A DNA stretch of 7,520 nucleotides from CALCHX01 sp035761165 (lineage in GTDB: Bacteria > Gemmatimonadota > Gemmatimonadetes > Gemmatimonadales > Gemmatimonadaceae). Each line of letters begins with the position of its first letter. Position 1 is the first letter of the stretch. The stretch is from positions 1 through 7,520 of the forward strand of contig DASTRO010000185.1 in the NCBI GenBank assembly GCA_035761165.1, read 5' to 3'. Under the pieces are notes generated by a model. That model did not search any database, was not told the DNA's origin, and was given only the letters and a program-made list of their open reading frames with translations. Both the position numbers and the translations under genes were made by a program. Shown here in pieces: positions 1 through 4,881 of this stretch.

Positions 1-401
1 GCGCTCAGCGCCACCAGCCAGGGCGGGGCGTGCCCGCCGCGCAGCGTCGCGTAGCGCGCCACCGCCACCGCCGTCGTCACCAGGTCGTAGAGCAGGAAGG
101 GGAGCCCCACCGCCGGCGTCACGTAGCGGCGCGCCACGGCGTAGAGCACCTGCACCGCGCAGAGCGCGTTCACCACCGGCCAGAGCCAGGCGATGGCCTG
201 CACGGCGTGGCCGCTGAGCAGCGAGGGGGCGGCCGCCGCGGCGAGCGCCGCCGGCACCACGAGCAGGCCGGCCAGGGCGCTCAGCAGGGCGAGTGGGCGT
301 GGGGCGGCACGCTGCCGCGCGATGCGGCCGGCGAGCTGGACGTCCCAGAGTAGGATGACCGCCGTCAGTGCCCAGTAGGCCGGCGGCAGCAGGTGCGTCA
401 T
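1..401 (-). CDS. Polytopic membrane protein of unknown function, 3' end outside window
   Basis: Reading the minus strand from the ATG at 401 gives 133 codons without a stop up to the window edge, so only the N-terminal part is visible. It begins MTHLLPPAYWALTAVILLWD. Hydrophobic stretches lie at roughly residues 8-24, 37-60, 67-90 and 98-118, with another starting near 127, separated by short Arg-rich loops (for example residues 26-35). This is the pattern of an integral membrane protein with at least four or five helices. No catalytic motif or family signature is recognisable, so I give no function. Its ATG overlaps the stop of the SpeD-like gene by four bases (ATGA at 401-398), so the two are probably translated together and may work together. 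No separate Shine-Dalgarno motif is evident. Confidence is high that this is a gene and low on its role. Confidence 0.8.
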   Translation of the reverse strand, partial: MTHLLPPAYWALTAVILLWDVQLAGRIARQRAAPRPLALLSALAGLLVVPAALAAAAAPSLLSGHAVQAIAWLWPVVNALCAVQVLYAVARRYVTPAVGLPFLLYDLVTTAVAVARYATLRGGHAPPWLVALS

Positions 402-739
402 CCGCGCCGGCGCTGCTCGCTCCGCACCTCGCGCGCCGGCAGGCGCCGGGTGAACACGTCGAGCGCCTTGCGGCCATCGTGCGTGGCCAGCGACAGCACG
501 TCCAGCAGCAGCAGCTCGCGCGACGGGAAGGCGTGCAGCGCCACGTGGCAGTCGTCCAGCTCCAGCCACCCGGCCACGCCCTCGTTGGGCAGCGCGCGCA
601 CGTGCGGCGCGGCGATGGCCGTGAAGCCGGCGGCCCCCGCCGCCGCGATCAGCAGCCCGCTGAGCAGCTCCGTGTCGCGCAGCTGCGCGGGCGCGACGCC
701 CAGGAAGTCGGCCGTGAGATGGCTGAAGCCGTGGGGCAT
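398..739 (-). CDS. S-adenosylmethionine decarboxylase (SpeD)-like protein with degenerate active site
   Basis: This 113-residue protein aligns along its length with the small bacterial AdoMetDC proenzymes. Its MPHGFSHLTADFLG start matches the family's N-terminal GRHL-AEF strand. Its core reads EGVAGWLELDDCHVALHAFP, where Thermotoga maritima SpeD has EGVSG or YGVSG, then the processing motif ESH, then IHTWPE. Canonical SpeD cleaves itself at Glu-Ser, and that Ser becomes the pyruvoyl cofactor that decarboxylates AdoMet for spermidine synthesis. Here, using T. maritima numbers from memory, Ser63 is Cys64, Glu62 is Asp63, Ser55 is Ala56, Glu72 is Ser73 and Cys83 is Leu84. Only the His68 equivalent, His69, is kept. 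Normal AdoMetDC activity is therefore doubtful, and the protein may be structural, regulatory or altered in function. I chose the ATG at 739 because homology starts there; the open frame extends to 862 only through Pro/Arg-rich sequence unlike the family. No clear Shine-Dalgarno motif is seen. It overlaps the downstream membrane gene by ATGA. Confidence 0.75.
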   Translation of the reverse strand: MPHGFSHLTADFLGVAPAQLRDTELLSGLLIAAAGAAGFTAIAAPHVRALPNEGVAGWLELDDCHVALHAFPSRELLLLDVLSLATHDGRKALDVFTRRLPAREVRSEQRRRG

Positions 740-797
740 GTCGGGGGCGACGGGGCGGCGGAGGGGCGACGGCGCGCGAGGGGCGGGCACGGCTCGG

Positions 798-826
798 ACA
801 TTACCGGCGGCATGGGGGAAAGACAA
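798..826 (-). promoter_or_regulatory. Weak candidate promoter for the SpeD-like/membrane protein pair
   Basis: On the minus strand TTGTCT (826-821) and TAATGT (803-798) are separated by 17 bases. They match the sigma-70 -35 box at 4 of 6 positions and the -10 box at 3 of 6. They lie in the least GC-rich part of the divergent intergenic region (740-877), about 60 bases before the ATG at 739. The position is sensible but the match is weak, and this phylum's promoter consensus may differ. Confidence 0.2.
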
Positions 827-863
827 GCAACGCGACGCGCTGGCAGGCGCGGGCGGCGCCACG

Positions 864-869
864 TACCTT
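864..869 (+). promoter_or_regulatory. Candidate -10 element for a leaderless transcript
   Basis: TACCTT (864-869) fits the TANNNT form of a -10 box and ends 8 bases before the ATG at 878. No Shine-Dalgarno motif is visible in front of that ATG. A -10 box this close would place the transcript start at or next to the start codon, the arrangement of leaderless mRNAs known from several bacterial phyla. I see no good -35 box. This is a suggestion from position only. Confidence 0.22.
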
Positions 870-877
870 CCCGACCC

Positions 878-1402
878 ATGTCCCGCCGCGCCGTCCTCAC
901 CCTTCCCAACATCGTCTCGCTGGCGCGCGTCGCGCTCGTGCCGGTGTTCATCGCCTCGTCCACGCCGGGCGCGCGCGTCGCCGTCGTGGGTGCGGCGGCG
1001 CTCACCGACATGCTGGACGGGTGGCTGGCGCGTCGCCGGCAGGCGGCGTCGCGCGTGGGCGCGCTGCTCGACCCGATCGCCGACCGCCTCTTCGTCCTCG
1101 CCGCCGTCGCCACCTTCCTCCTGGAAGGGGCGCTCACCCTCGGACAGACCGTCGTGCTCCTCACGCGCGACATCGCGACGACCATCGGTTTCGTGGTCGC
1201 CCGCTCGGTGTCGTGGCTGCGCCCGGTCGAGCTGCGGGCGCGCGGCCCGGGGAAGGCGGTCACCGTGCTGCAGGTGCTCGCACTGCTCGCCGTGCTGCTC
1301 TGGCCGGCCGCCGTGCCGGTGCTGCTCGCGGTGGTGGGCGCGGCGTCGGTGCTGGCCATCGCGGACTACACGCTCATGCTCTGGCGCGGGCGCGCGCGGT
1401 GA
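878..1402 (+). CDS. CDP-alcohol phosphatidyltransferase (PgsA-like)
   Basis: This 174-residue integral membrane enzyme belongs to the CDP-alcohol phosphatidyltransferase family, which transfers a phosphatidyl group from CDP-diacylglycerol to an alcohol in phospholipid synthesis. The signature D-x2-D-G-x2-A-R-x8-G-x3-D-x3-D is complete: Asp44, Asp47, Gly48, Ala51, Arg52, Gly61, Asp65 and Asp69. The aspartates bind the two metal ions and the last is the likely catalytic base. The N-terminus LTLPNIVSLARV matches the start typical of phosphatidylglycerophosphate synthases (LPNxLTxxR). Hydrophobic segments lie near residues 17-45, 70-110 and 125-168. Glycerol-3-phosphate is the likely acceptor (PgsA), but a CAP-type cardiolipin synthase cannot be excluded, so no symbol is assigned. 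The upstream open frame (from 368) lies antisense to the SpeD-like gene; the ATG at 878 gives the normal family N-terminus. Its stop overlaps the next gene's GTG as GTGA. Confidence 0.88.
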   Translation: MSRRAVLTLPNIVSLARVALVPVFIASSTPGARVAVVGAAALTDMLDGWLARRRQAASRVGALLDPIADRLFVLAAVATFLLEGALTLGQTVVLLTRDIATTIGFVVARSVSWLRPVELRARGPGKAVTVLQVLALLAVLLWPAAVPVLLAVVGAASVLAIADYTLMLWRGRAR

Positions 1403-1956
1403 GCGCCCGGCTGGCGGCGGCCCGGCTGGCGGCGGGACGCGGGCTGGTGGGGCGGGGGCTGGCGGGGCTGCTGGTGGCGGGGCTGGCGGCCGTCGTTGCG
1501 CGTCCGGCGCTGGCGCAGCCCGGCGTGATCCGCGTCGGGCCGGCGGAGCCCGAGCTGCGCGTGGACGCGCTGGCCGGGCGGACCACCAGCTGGCAGCTCG
1601 GTGCCGGCGTGCTCTGGCCCTTCGGGCGGAGCGTGCGGCTGGGCGGCGTCGTGGCCGGCGGCGTCACCGACGGGGTGCCGGCCGACGTGGCGGCGAGTGG
1701 ACGAGCGGCGAGCGCCCGGGCGGAGCTGGTGGCGCGCTTCGTGGTGGACGGGGCGGATCCGGCGCGGTGGCGGCTCTACGGGGCCGCCGGCGCGGGGGCG
1801 CTCCTCGTGCGCGGGGTGCGCGGCGTGGCCCGCGTGCACGTGGCCGCCGGCGTGGAGCTCCCCCCGCTCGGCGGCTGGCGGCCGGCGGTCGAGCTGGGGC
1901 TCGGCGGCGGGGTGCGCGTGGGGCTGGGACTGCGACGTAGCTCGCCGGCGCGGTGA
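1399..1956 (+). CDS. Small secreted, probable outer-membrane beta-barrel protein
   Basis: This 185-residue protein has a signal peptide: an Arg-rich n-region (residues 1-19), a hydrophobic core (about 20-34) and an ARPALA-Q cleavage site after Ala39. The mature part of about 146 residues is rich in Gly, Val, Ala and Arg. It has repeated short stretches of alternating polar and nonpolar residues divided by turns, for example around residues 50-75, 76-90, 101-115, 121-136, 139-151 and 157-175. This is the texture of a small outer-membrane barrel of six to eight strands. It does not end in the aromatic residue typical of many barrel proteins, so this is inference. There are no cysteines and no enzyme motif. 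The start is the GTG that overlaps the stop of the phosphatidyltransferase gene, which implies translational coupling; the in-frame upstream reading is an antisense-like shadow. The specific function is unknown. Confidence 0.65.
   Translation: MSARLAAARLAAGRGLVGRGLAGLLVAGLAAVVARPALAQPGVIRVGPAEPELRVDALAGRTTSWQLGAGVLWPFGRSVRLGGVVAGGVTDGVPADVAASGRAASARAELVARFVVDGADPARWRLYGAAGAGALLVRGVRGVARVHVAAGVELPPLGGWRPAVELGLGGGVRVGLGLRRSSPAR
1405..1434 (+). repeat. Perfect 15-bp tandem duplication inside the signal peptide
   Basis: The 15-mer GCCCGGCTGGCGGCG occurs twice head to tail (1405-1419 and 1420-1434). It is a multiple of three, so it duplicates the peptide ARLAA in the n-region of the secreted protein's signal peptide without shifting the frame. 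It is probably a slippage duplication. The G-rich sequence after it (1441-1467) continues to encode the hydrophobic core. Confidence 0.8.
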
Positions 1957-2009
1957 CGGGAGGTCGCCGCGTGCGGCGCACATCGCGCCGGCCGCTGCCG
2001 CCGATGCGA

Positions 2010-2038
2010 CGAGCGCCCCTCACCAGGAGGGGCGCTCG
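2010..2038. terminator. Bidirectional hairpin terminator between convergent genes
   Basis: A perfect 12-bp stem, CGAGCGCCCCTC (2010-2021) and GAGGGGCGCTCG (2027-2038), encloses the 5-base loop ACCAG. It lies 54 bases after the secreted protein's stop (plus strand) and 16 bases beyond the stop of the minus-strand 90-residue gene, where a shared terminator is expected. There is no T tract on either side, so it is not a classical intrinsic terminator. It may act with Rho or mainly protect 3' ends. A stem this long is very unlikely by chance even at this GC content. Confidence 0.7.
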
Positions 2039-2053
2039 CATATGCTGCAGCGG

Positions 2054-2326
2054 TCAGGCGGCCGAGACCGACTCTTCGGGCTGGGTCTTGGGCGGCTGCA
2101 CGAACCGCTCGCCCAGCGTCCGAAGCTCCGTCATCTCCGCTTCGGCCAGCTCGGGGTAGCGGTCGCCGAGGTAGCTCATCGTCTCCGTGAACCACTCCGC
2201 CTGGTGCTCCGGGGCCGCTCCGATCACCCCACACCGCATGATGTGCTGGAACATCTCGTCGCGGGCCTGCTCGAACGGCGTCGGCTCCGCGACCTCTCTC
2301 CTACGACGCGTCTTCTGTTTGGCCAT
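2054..2326 (-). CDS. Small hypothetical protein (90 aa)
   Basis: The product starts MAKQKTRRRREVAEPTPFEQ and has a strongly basic N-terminus (residues 3-10), a helical middle region (about residues 16-73) with one cysteine, and a Pro/Glu-rich tail ending EESVSAA. There is no signal peptide or membrane segment, so it should be cytoplasmic. The basic stretch could bind nucleic acid or another polyanion, but nothing else supports that. I do not recognise the family. I chose the ATG at 2326; a GTG three codons upstream (2335) is possible and would give 93 residues. A GGAGG lies upstream but is too far from either start (13 bases from the GTG, 22 from the ATG) to be a normal ribosome site; GTGAG just before the ATG is a weak alternative. 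It is the last gene before the bidirectional hairpin and appears to have its own promoter. Confidence 0.75.
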   Translation of the reverse strand: MAKQKTRRRREVAEPTPFEQARDEMFQHIMRCGVIGAAPEHQAEWFTETMSYLGDRYPELAEAEMTELRTLGERFVQPPKTQPEESVSAA

Positions 2327-2376
2327 GAAACTCACAGTTGAGGTCAGTCCTCCAATTTAACAGTTCAGGTTGCGAG

Positions 2377-2406
2377 ATTGTAGGGATTCGGCACTGCCAG
2401 TCTCAT
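2377..2406 (-). promoter_or_regulatory. Candidate sigma-70 promoter for the 90-aa gene
   Basis: On the minus strand ATGAGA (2406-2401) and TACAAT (2382-2377) are separated by 18 bases. The -10 box matches TATAAT at 5 of 6 positions and the -35 box matches TTGACA at 4 of 6. The segment 2336-2400 is clearly more AT-rich than its surroundings. Transcription would start near 2370, leaving a leader of about 44 bases. The promoter sits just after the stop of the hydrolase gene, so the 90-aa gene can be expressed separately. Confidence 0.4.
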
Positions 2407-2410
2407 ACCG

Positions 2411-3268
2411 TCATGGCGCCACCGGGGTTCCCGACGAGGCCAGATGCGCCATCTCGTCGAGCAGTGCGGTGAGCTCCTCGGGCGCCTCCTCCGGCACCAG
2501 CCGCCCGACCTCCGGCAGGCGCACCAGCCGGGCTGCCGGAATGGCGCGACGCAGCCGGTCCGCCTCCCCCCGCTCGAGCATCCGGTCGCGGTCGCCCCAG
2601 ACGACCAGCGTCGCCGCGGTCACCGCCTCCAGGTCCAGCTCTTCCATCTCCACGGCGCGGAGCGAGCGCGCCAGCGTCAGCAGGTGGCGCACGCCGTCGC
2701 GCCCGACGTAGGGGGCCAGGTAGCGGGCCACGAGGCGGTCGGGCATGGCGTCCGGGTCGGCCACCTGCTCGCGCAGCAGCGGGGTGAGCAGCGGGGCCAC
2801 CCCCACCACCGAGCGCGAGATGCGCAGCGCGAAGCGGGCCGTCTTGGCCTGCAGCAGCCGGATCTCGCGCCCCGGGAGCTGGTCGAAGGCGGGGGTGTTG
2901 ACGAGCACCAGCCGCTCCACCCGCTCGGGGCGGGTGGCGGCCAGCCGCAGCGCCACCGAGCCGCCGATGTCCACCCCGCACAGCGTCGGGTGGGAGACGC
3001 GCAGGGCGGTGAGCGCCCGGTCCAGGTACTCGGCCTGGGCGGCGATGCCGTAGTCGGCGTCGTAGGGGCGGTCGGACTCGCCGTAGCCGAACAAATCGAG
3101 CGCGAAGGCGGTATGCCCCAGGTGCGCCAGCGCCCGCCCCACGTGGCGCCAGAGGAAGCTCGACGTGCCGAAGCCGTGCAGCAGCACCAGCGGCGCGCCG
3201 CCGTGGCCGTAGCGCTCCACGTGCAGGGCGCCGGGGCCCACGGGAATGCGGAGGAGATCGGGATTCAT
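2411..3268 (-). CDS. Alpha/beta hydrolase with Asp nucleophile, catalytic His replaced by Arg
   Basis: This 285-residue cytoplasmic protein has the alpha/beta-hydrolase layout. The oxyanion-hole motif is HGFG (residues 31-34). The strand before the nucleophile ends in CGVDIGGS, which puts Asp100 at the elbow as in haloalkane dehalogenases, fluoroacetate dehalogenases and epoxide hydrolases, where most esterases have Ser. A helical cap region lies at about residues 125-215. The acid strand reads VVWGDRDRM (Asp226 or Asp228). The C-terminal motif normally written G-H-x4-E-x-P reads GRLVPEEAP, so Arg256 stands where the catalytic His should be; the codon is CGG, two changes away from CAC. The ester intermediate formed on Asp could not be hydrolysed in the usual way, so this is either a non-catalytic member or one with an unusual mechanism. 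The ATG at 3268 has GGAG 10 bases upstream; a GTG at 3277 is the alternative. It is probably its own transcription unit. Confidence 0.85.
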   Translation of the reverse strand: MNPDLLRIPVGPGALHVERYGHGGAPLVLLHGFGTSSFLWRHVGRALAHLGHTAFALDLFGYGESDRPYDADYGIAAQAEYLDRALTALRVSHPTLCGVDIGGSVALRLAATRPERVERLVLVNTPAFDQLPGREIRLLQAKTARFALRISRSVVGVAPLLTPLLREQVADPDAMPDRLVARYLAPYVGRDGVRHLLTLARSLRAVEMEELDLEAVTAATLVVWGDRDRMLERGEADRLRRAIPAARLVRLPEVGRLVPEEAPEELTALLDEMAHLASSGTPVAP

Positions 3269-3316
3269 CTCGGCCACGCTCCGTGGGGGCGCGCGGCCTG
3301 CGGTCTGCGCGTCGCC

Positions 3317-3344
3317 TTGCGGCGGGAGAGGTCGTTCATAGCTT
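3317..3344 (+). promoter_or_regulatory. Candidate promoter for the disulfide-bond operon
   Basis: TTGCGG (3317-3322) and TAGCTT (3339-3344) are 16 bases apart. They match the -35 box at TTG and the -10 box at three positions, including the leading TA and final T. The pair lies in the divergent region between the hydrolase and the operon, about 40 bases before the first start codon. It is moderately plausible because of its location and the local AT-rich patch (TTCATAGCTTA), but the match is weak. Confidence 0.3.
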
Positions 3345-3347
3345 ACC

Positions 3348-3363
3348 GGCCACGCGCGTGGCC
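3348..3363. promoter_or_regulatory. 16-bp perfect palindrome at the predicted transcription start
   Basis: GGCCACGCGCGTGGCC is its own reverse complement over 16 bases. It begins 4 bases after the candidate -10 box and ends 7 bases before the AAGGA ribosome site, so it could be a repressor operator or a short leader hairpin. In DNA this GC-rich a palindrome of this size is expected about once in one or two windows of this length, so only its placement makes it a candidate. Confidence 0.25.
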
Positions 3364-3383
3364 CTCGACGAAGGATGGCAGGA

Positions 3384-3683
3384 ATGGCGGAGCAGACCTA
3401 CGACGACGGACGAGCGCGGAACCTGGAGGCGCTCCTGCGCGCGCTCGCCGGCCGGATCGGCGAGCTCGACGCGCAGGGCGCGCTCCTGAAGCATGCCGGC
3501 GAGCTGATGAAGCTCATCGGCGACGTGCGCAGCGAGCTGTTTCATTACGAGGTGCGGGCGACGTACGATACGCCCGAGGTGGCCGACAATCGACGCATCG
3601 TGGCCGAGGCGAAGCAGGCCGACGAGGCGTCGTGGACGAGCGGCGAGTGGACTCCCGACGACGAGGACGACCCCCGGTGGTGA
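3384..3683 (+). CDS. Small acidic protein of unknown function, first gene of the DsbA-VKOR operon
   Basis: The 99-residue product is predicted to be helical at residues 12-55 (NLEALLRALAGRIGELDAQG and following), with heptad-like leucines that could form a short coiled coil. A second helix lies at about residues 68-82, and the acidic tryptophan-containing tail ends WTPDDEDDPRW. It has no cysteine, signal peptide or membrane segment, so it is cytoplasmic and not itself a redox protein. I do not recognise the family. The ATG at 3384 is preferred over the one at 3375 because AAGGA (3371-3375) lies 8 bases before it. Its TGA is overlapped by the GTG of the DsbA-like gene, so the two are translationally coupled. 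Its place at the head of the operon suggests a role tied to envelope protein oxidation, but this is inference from context only. Confidence 0.72.
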   Translation: MAEQTYDDGRARNLEALLRALAGRIGELDAQGALLKHAGELMKLIGDVRSELFHYEVRATYDTPEVADNRRIVAEAKQADEASWTSGEWTPDDEDDPRW

Positions 3684-4438
3684 AGGTACAACCCAAGAAG
3701 ACCGGCTACGGCAAGTTCTACGCGCTCCTCGTCGGCATCGCCGTCGTGGCCGGCGCGGCCATCTACAAGAGCAGCGGCGAGCCCAAGGTGGACGCCTTCG
3801 CCGTGGACCCCAACCTGCCACCGGTGCAGGTGGAAGGCTACCGCCTCGGCAACCCGGATGCCCCGGTCGAGGTGCTCGAGTGGGCGGACTTCGAGTGCCC
3901 GGGCTGCATGCAGTTCGCCACCGTCACCGAGCCCGACGTGCGCGAGCGGCTGATCCGGACGGGGCAGATCAGCTACCGCTTCTTCTTCTTCCCGCTCCCC
4001 GACCACAAGGCGTCGGCGGCCGCGTCCTACGCCGCGGCCTGCGCCGGCGACCAGAACAAGTTCTGGGAGATGCACGACGCCATCTTCAACGGCTTCAACG
4101 ACTGGTCGTGGGGGCGCGTGCGCGACCCGAAGGGGGTGTTCAAGGGCTACGCCGAGCGGCTCGGCCTCGACATCGCCACGTGGGAGGCGTGCTACGACAG
4201 CGACAAGCACCACGCGCTCATCACCTCGCACAAGGCCGAGGGGCTGCGGCGCGGCGTGAACGCGACGCCCACCTTCGTGATCGGCAACCGGATGGTCTCC
4301 GGCGCCATCGGCTACGACCAGTTCAAGGCGCTCGTCGACTCGGCCATGGTGCTCGCCGGCGCGAAGGCCCCGGCGGCACCGACCGGCGGCGACACCGCGG
4401 CGACGCGGGCGGTGCCCGTGGCACCGGCCGCCCGGTGA
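3680..4438 (+). CDS. Membrane-anchored DsbA-family thiol:disulfide oxidoreductase
   Basis: This 252-residue protein has a basic N-terminus (KVQPKKTGYGK), one membrane helix at about residues 12-29 and an exported thioredoxin-fold domain of the DsbA/Thioredoxin_4 type (residues 48-225). The redox motif is Cys73-Pro-Gly-Cys76 after WADFE, and the cis-proline loop is TPTF with Pro197. Cys121 and Cys171 lie in the helical insertion and could form a second disulfide. Such proteins pass disulfides to secreted proteins and are reoxidised by DsbB or VKOR; here a VKOR gene overlaps its stop by GTGA, so the pair very likely works together. The tail after about residue 228 is Ala/Pro/Thr-rich and disordered. 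The start is the GTG at 3680 (GTGA overlap with the gene before); GTG at 3677, 9 bases after GAGGA (3663-3667), is equally possible. The longer open frame back to 2444 is antisense to the hydrolase and not coding. Confidence 0.9.
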   Translation: MKVQPKKTGYGKFYALLVGIAVVAGAAIYKSSGEPKVDAFAVDPNLPPVQVEGYRLGNPDAPVEVLEWADFECPGCMQFATVTEPDVRERLIRTGQISYRFFFFPLPDHKASAAASYAAACAGDQNKFWEMHDAIFNGFNDWSWGRVRDPKGVFKGYAERLGLDIATWEACYDSDKHHALITSHKAEGLRRGVNATPTFVIGNRMVSGAIGYDQFKALVDSAMVLAGAKAPAAPTGGDTAATRAVPVAPAAR

Positions 4439-4881
4439 GCGCCGCCACGCGGCGCATGGCGATCGCCACCCTGGCGCTCGTCGGTTTCTTCATCGCCGTC
4501 TACCTCACCCTCTTCAAGCTCGGCGTCATCGGCGCCATCGCCTGCCGCGTCGGCTCGTGCGACGCCGTCAACCTGAGCGCCTGGGGGAGCTTCCTCGGCG
4601 TGCCGGTGGCGGCGTGGGGGATGCTCTTCTACGCCGTGCTCTTCGCGCTGGCCTTCGCCGGCGTGCACGAGCGCTGGGCCGACCATCGCGCGCTCCCGCT
4701 CGCCCTGCTGCTGTGGACGGGTTGGGGCGTGCTCTTCTCGCTCTGGCTCACCTATCTCGAGCTCTTCGTCATCCACGCGATCTGCATGTGGTGCGTGATC
4801 TCGGCGACGATCGTGACGATCGCGTTCGGGGTGAGCCTGGTCGATTGGCGCGGCGTGAGGCAGCGGCAGTCCTTGCGTTAG
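4435..4881 (+). CDS. VKOR-family disulfide-generating membrane oxidoreductase
   Basis: This 148-residue protein is a bacterial vitamin K epoxide reductase homologue, the functional counterpart of DsbB. Such enzymes take electrons from a reduced DsbA-type partner and pass them to quinone in the membrane. All four expected cysteines are present: the loop pair Cys37 and Cys42 (CRVGSC) and the quinone-side CxxC Cys117-Met-Trp-Cys120. The conserved Ser48 and the GVPVAAWGM segment (residues 55-63) after the loop match the family. Membrane helices lie at about residues 10-33, 57-77, 86-106 and 108-135. It lacks the thioredoxin domain fused to some bacterial VKORs, and the separate upstream DsbA-like protein supplies that role. 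The start is the GTG overlapping the previous stop (GTGA); an ATG at 4456 is a shorter alternative. The TAG stop abuts the heptamer repeat element. Confidence 0.92.
   Translation: MSAATRRMAIATLALVGFFIAVYLTLFKLGVIGAIACRVGSCDAVNLSAWGSFLGVPVAAWGMLFYAVLFALAFAGVHERWADHRALPLALLLWTGWGVLFSLWLTYLELFVIHAICMWCVISATIVTIAFGVSLVDWRGVRQRQSLR

Noticed and set aside
740..862. N-terminal extension of the SpeD-like protein to 862
   Set aside because: The extra 41 residues are Pro/Ala/Arg-rich and have no counterpart in the family. Homology begins at the ATG at 739, and the extension would cover the likely promoter region.
649..1359. 236-residue minus-strand open frame
   Set aside because: It is antisense to the phosphatidyltransferase, which has a complete catalytic signature, and its translation is Ser/Thr/Arg-rich without motifs.
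2336..2360. Small imperfect inverted repeat (GAGG-TCAGT-CCTC) in front of the 90-aa gene as a riboswitch or attenuator
   Set aside because: The stem is only 4 bp with a bulged extension, which is too small to claim a regulatory RNA.
2444..3676. Upstream extension of the DsbA-like reading frame by 411 codons
   Set aside because: This part is antisense to the alpha/beta hydrolase, low in complexity and unrelated to DsbA. The real protein begins with the basic tail and membrane helix near 3680.
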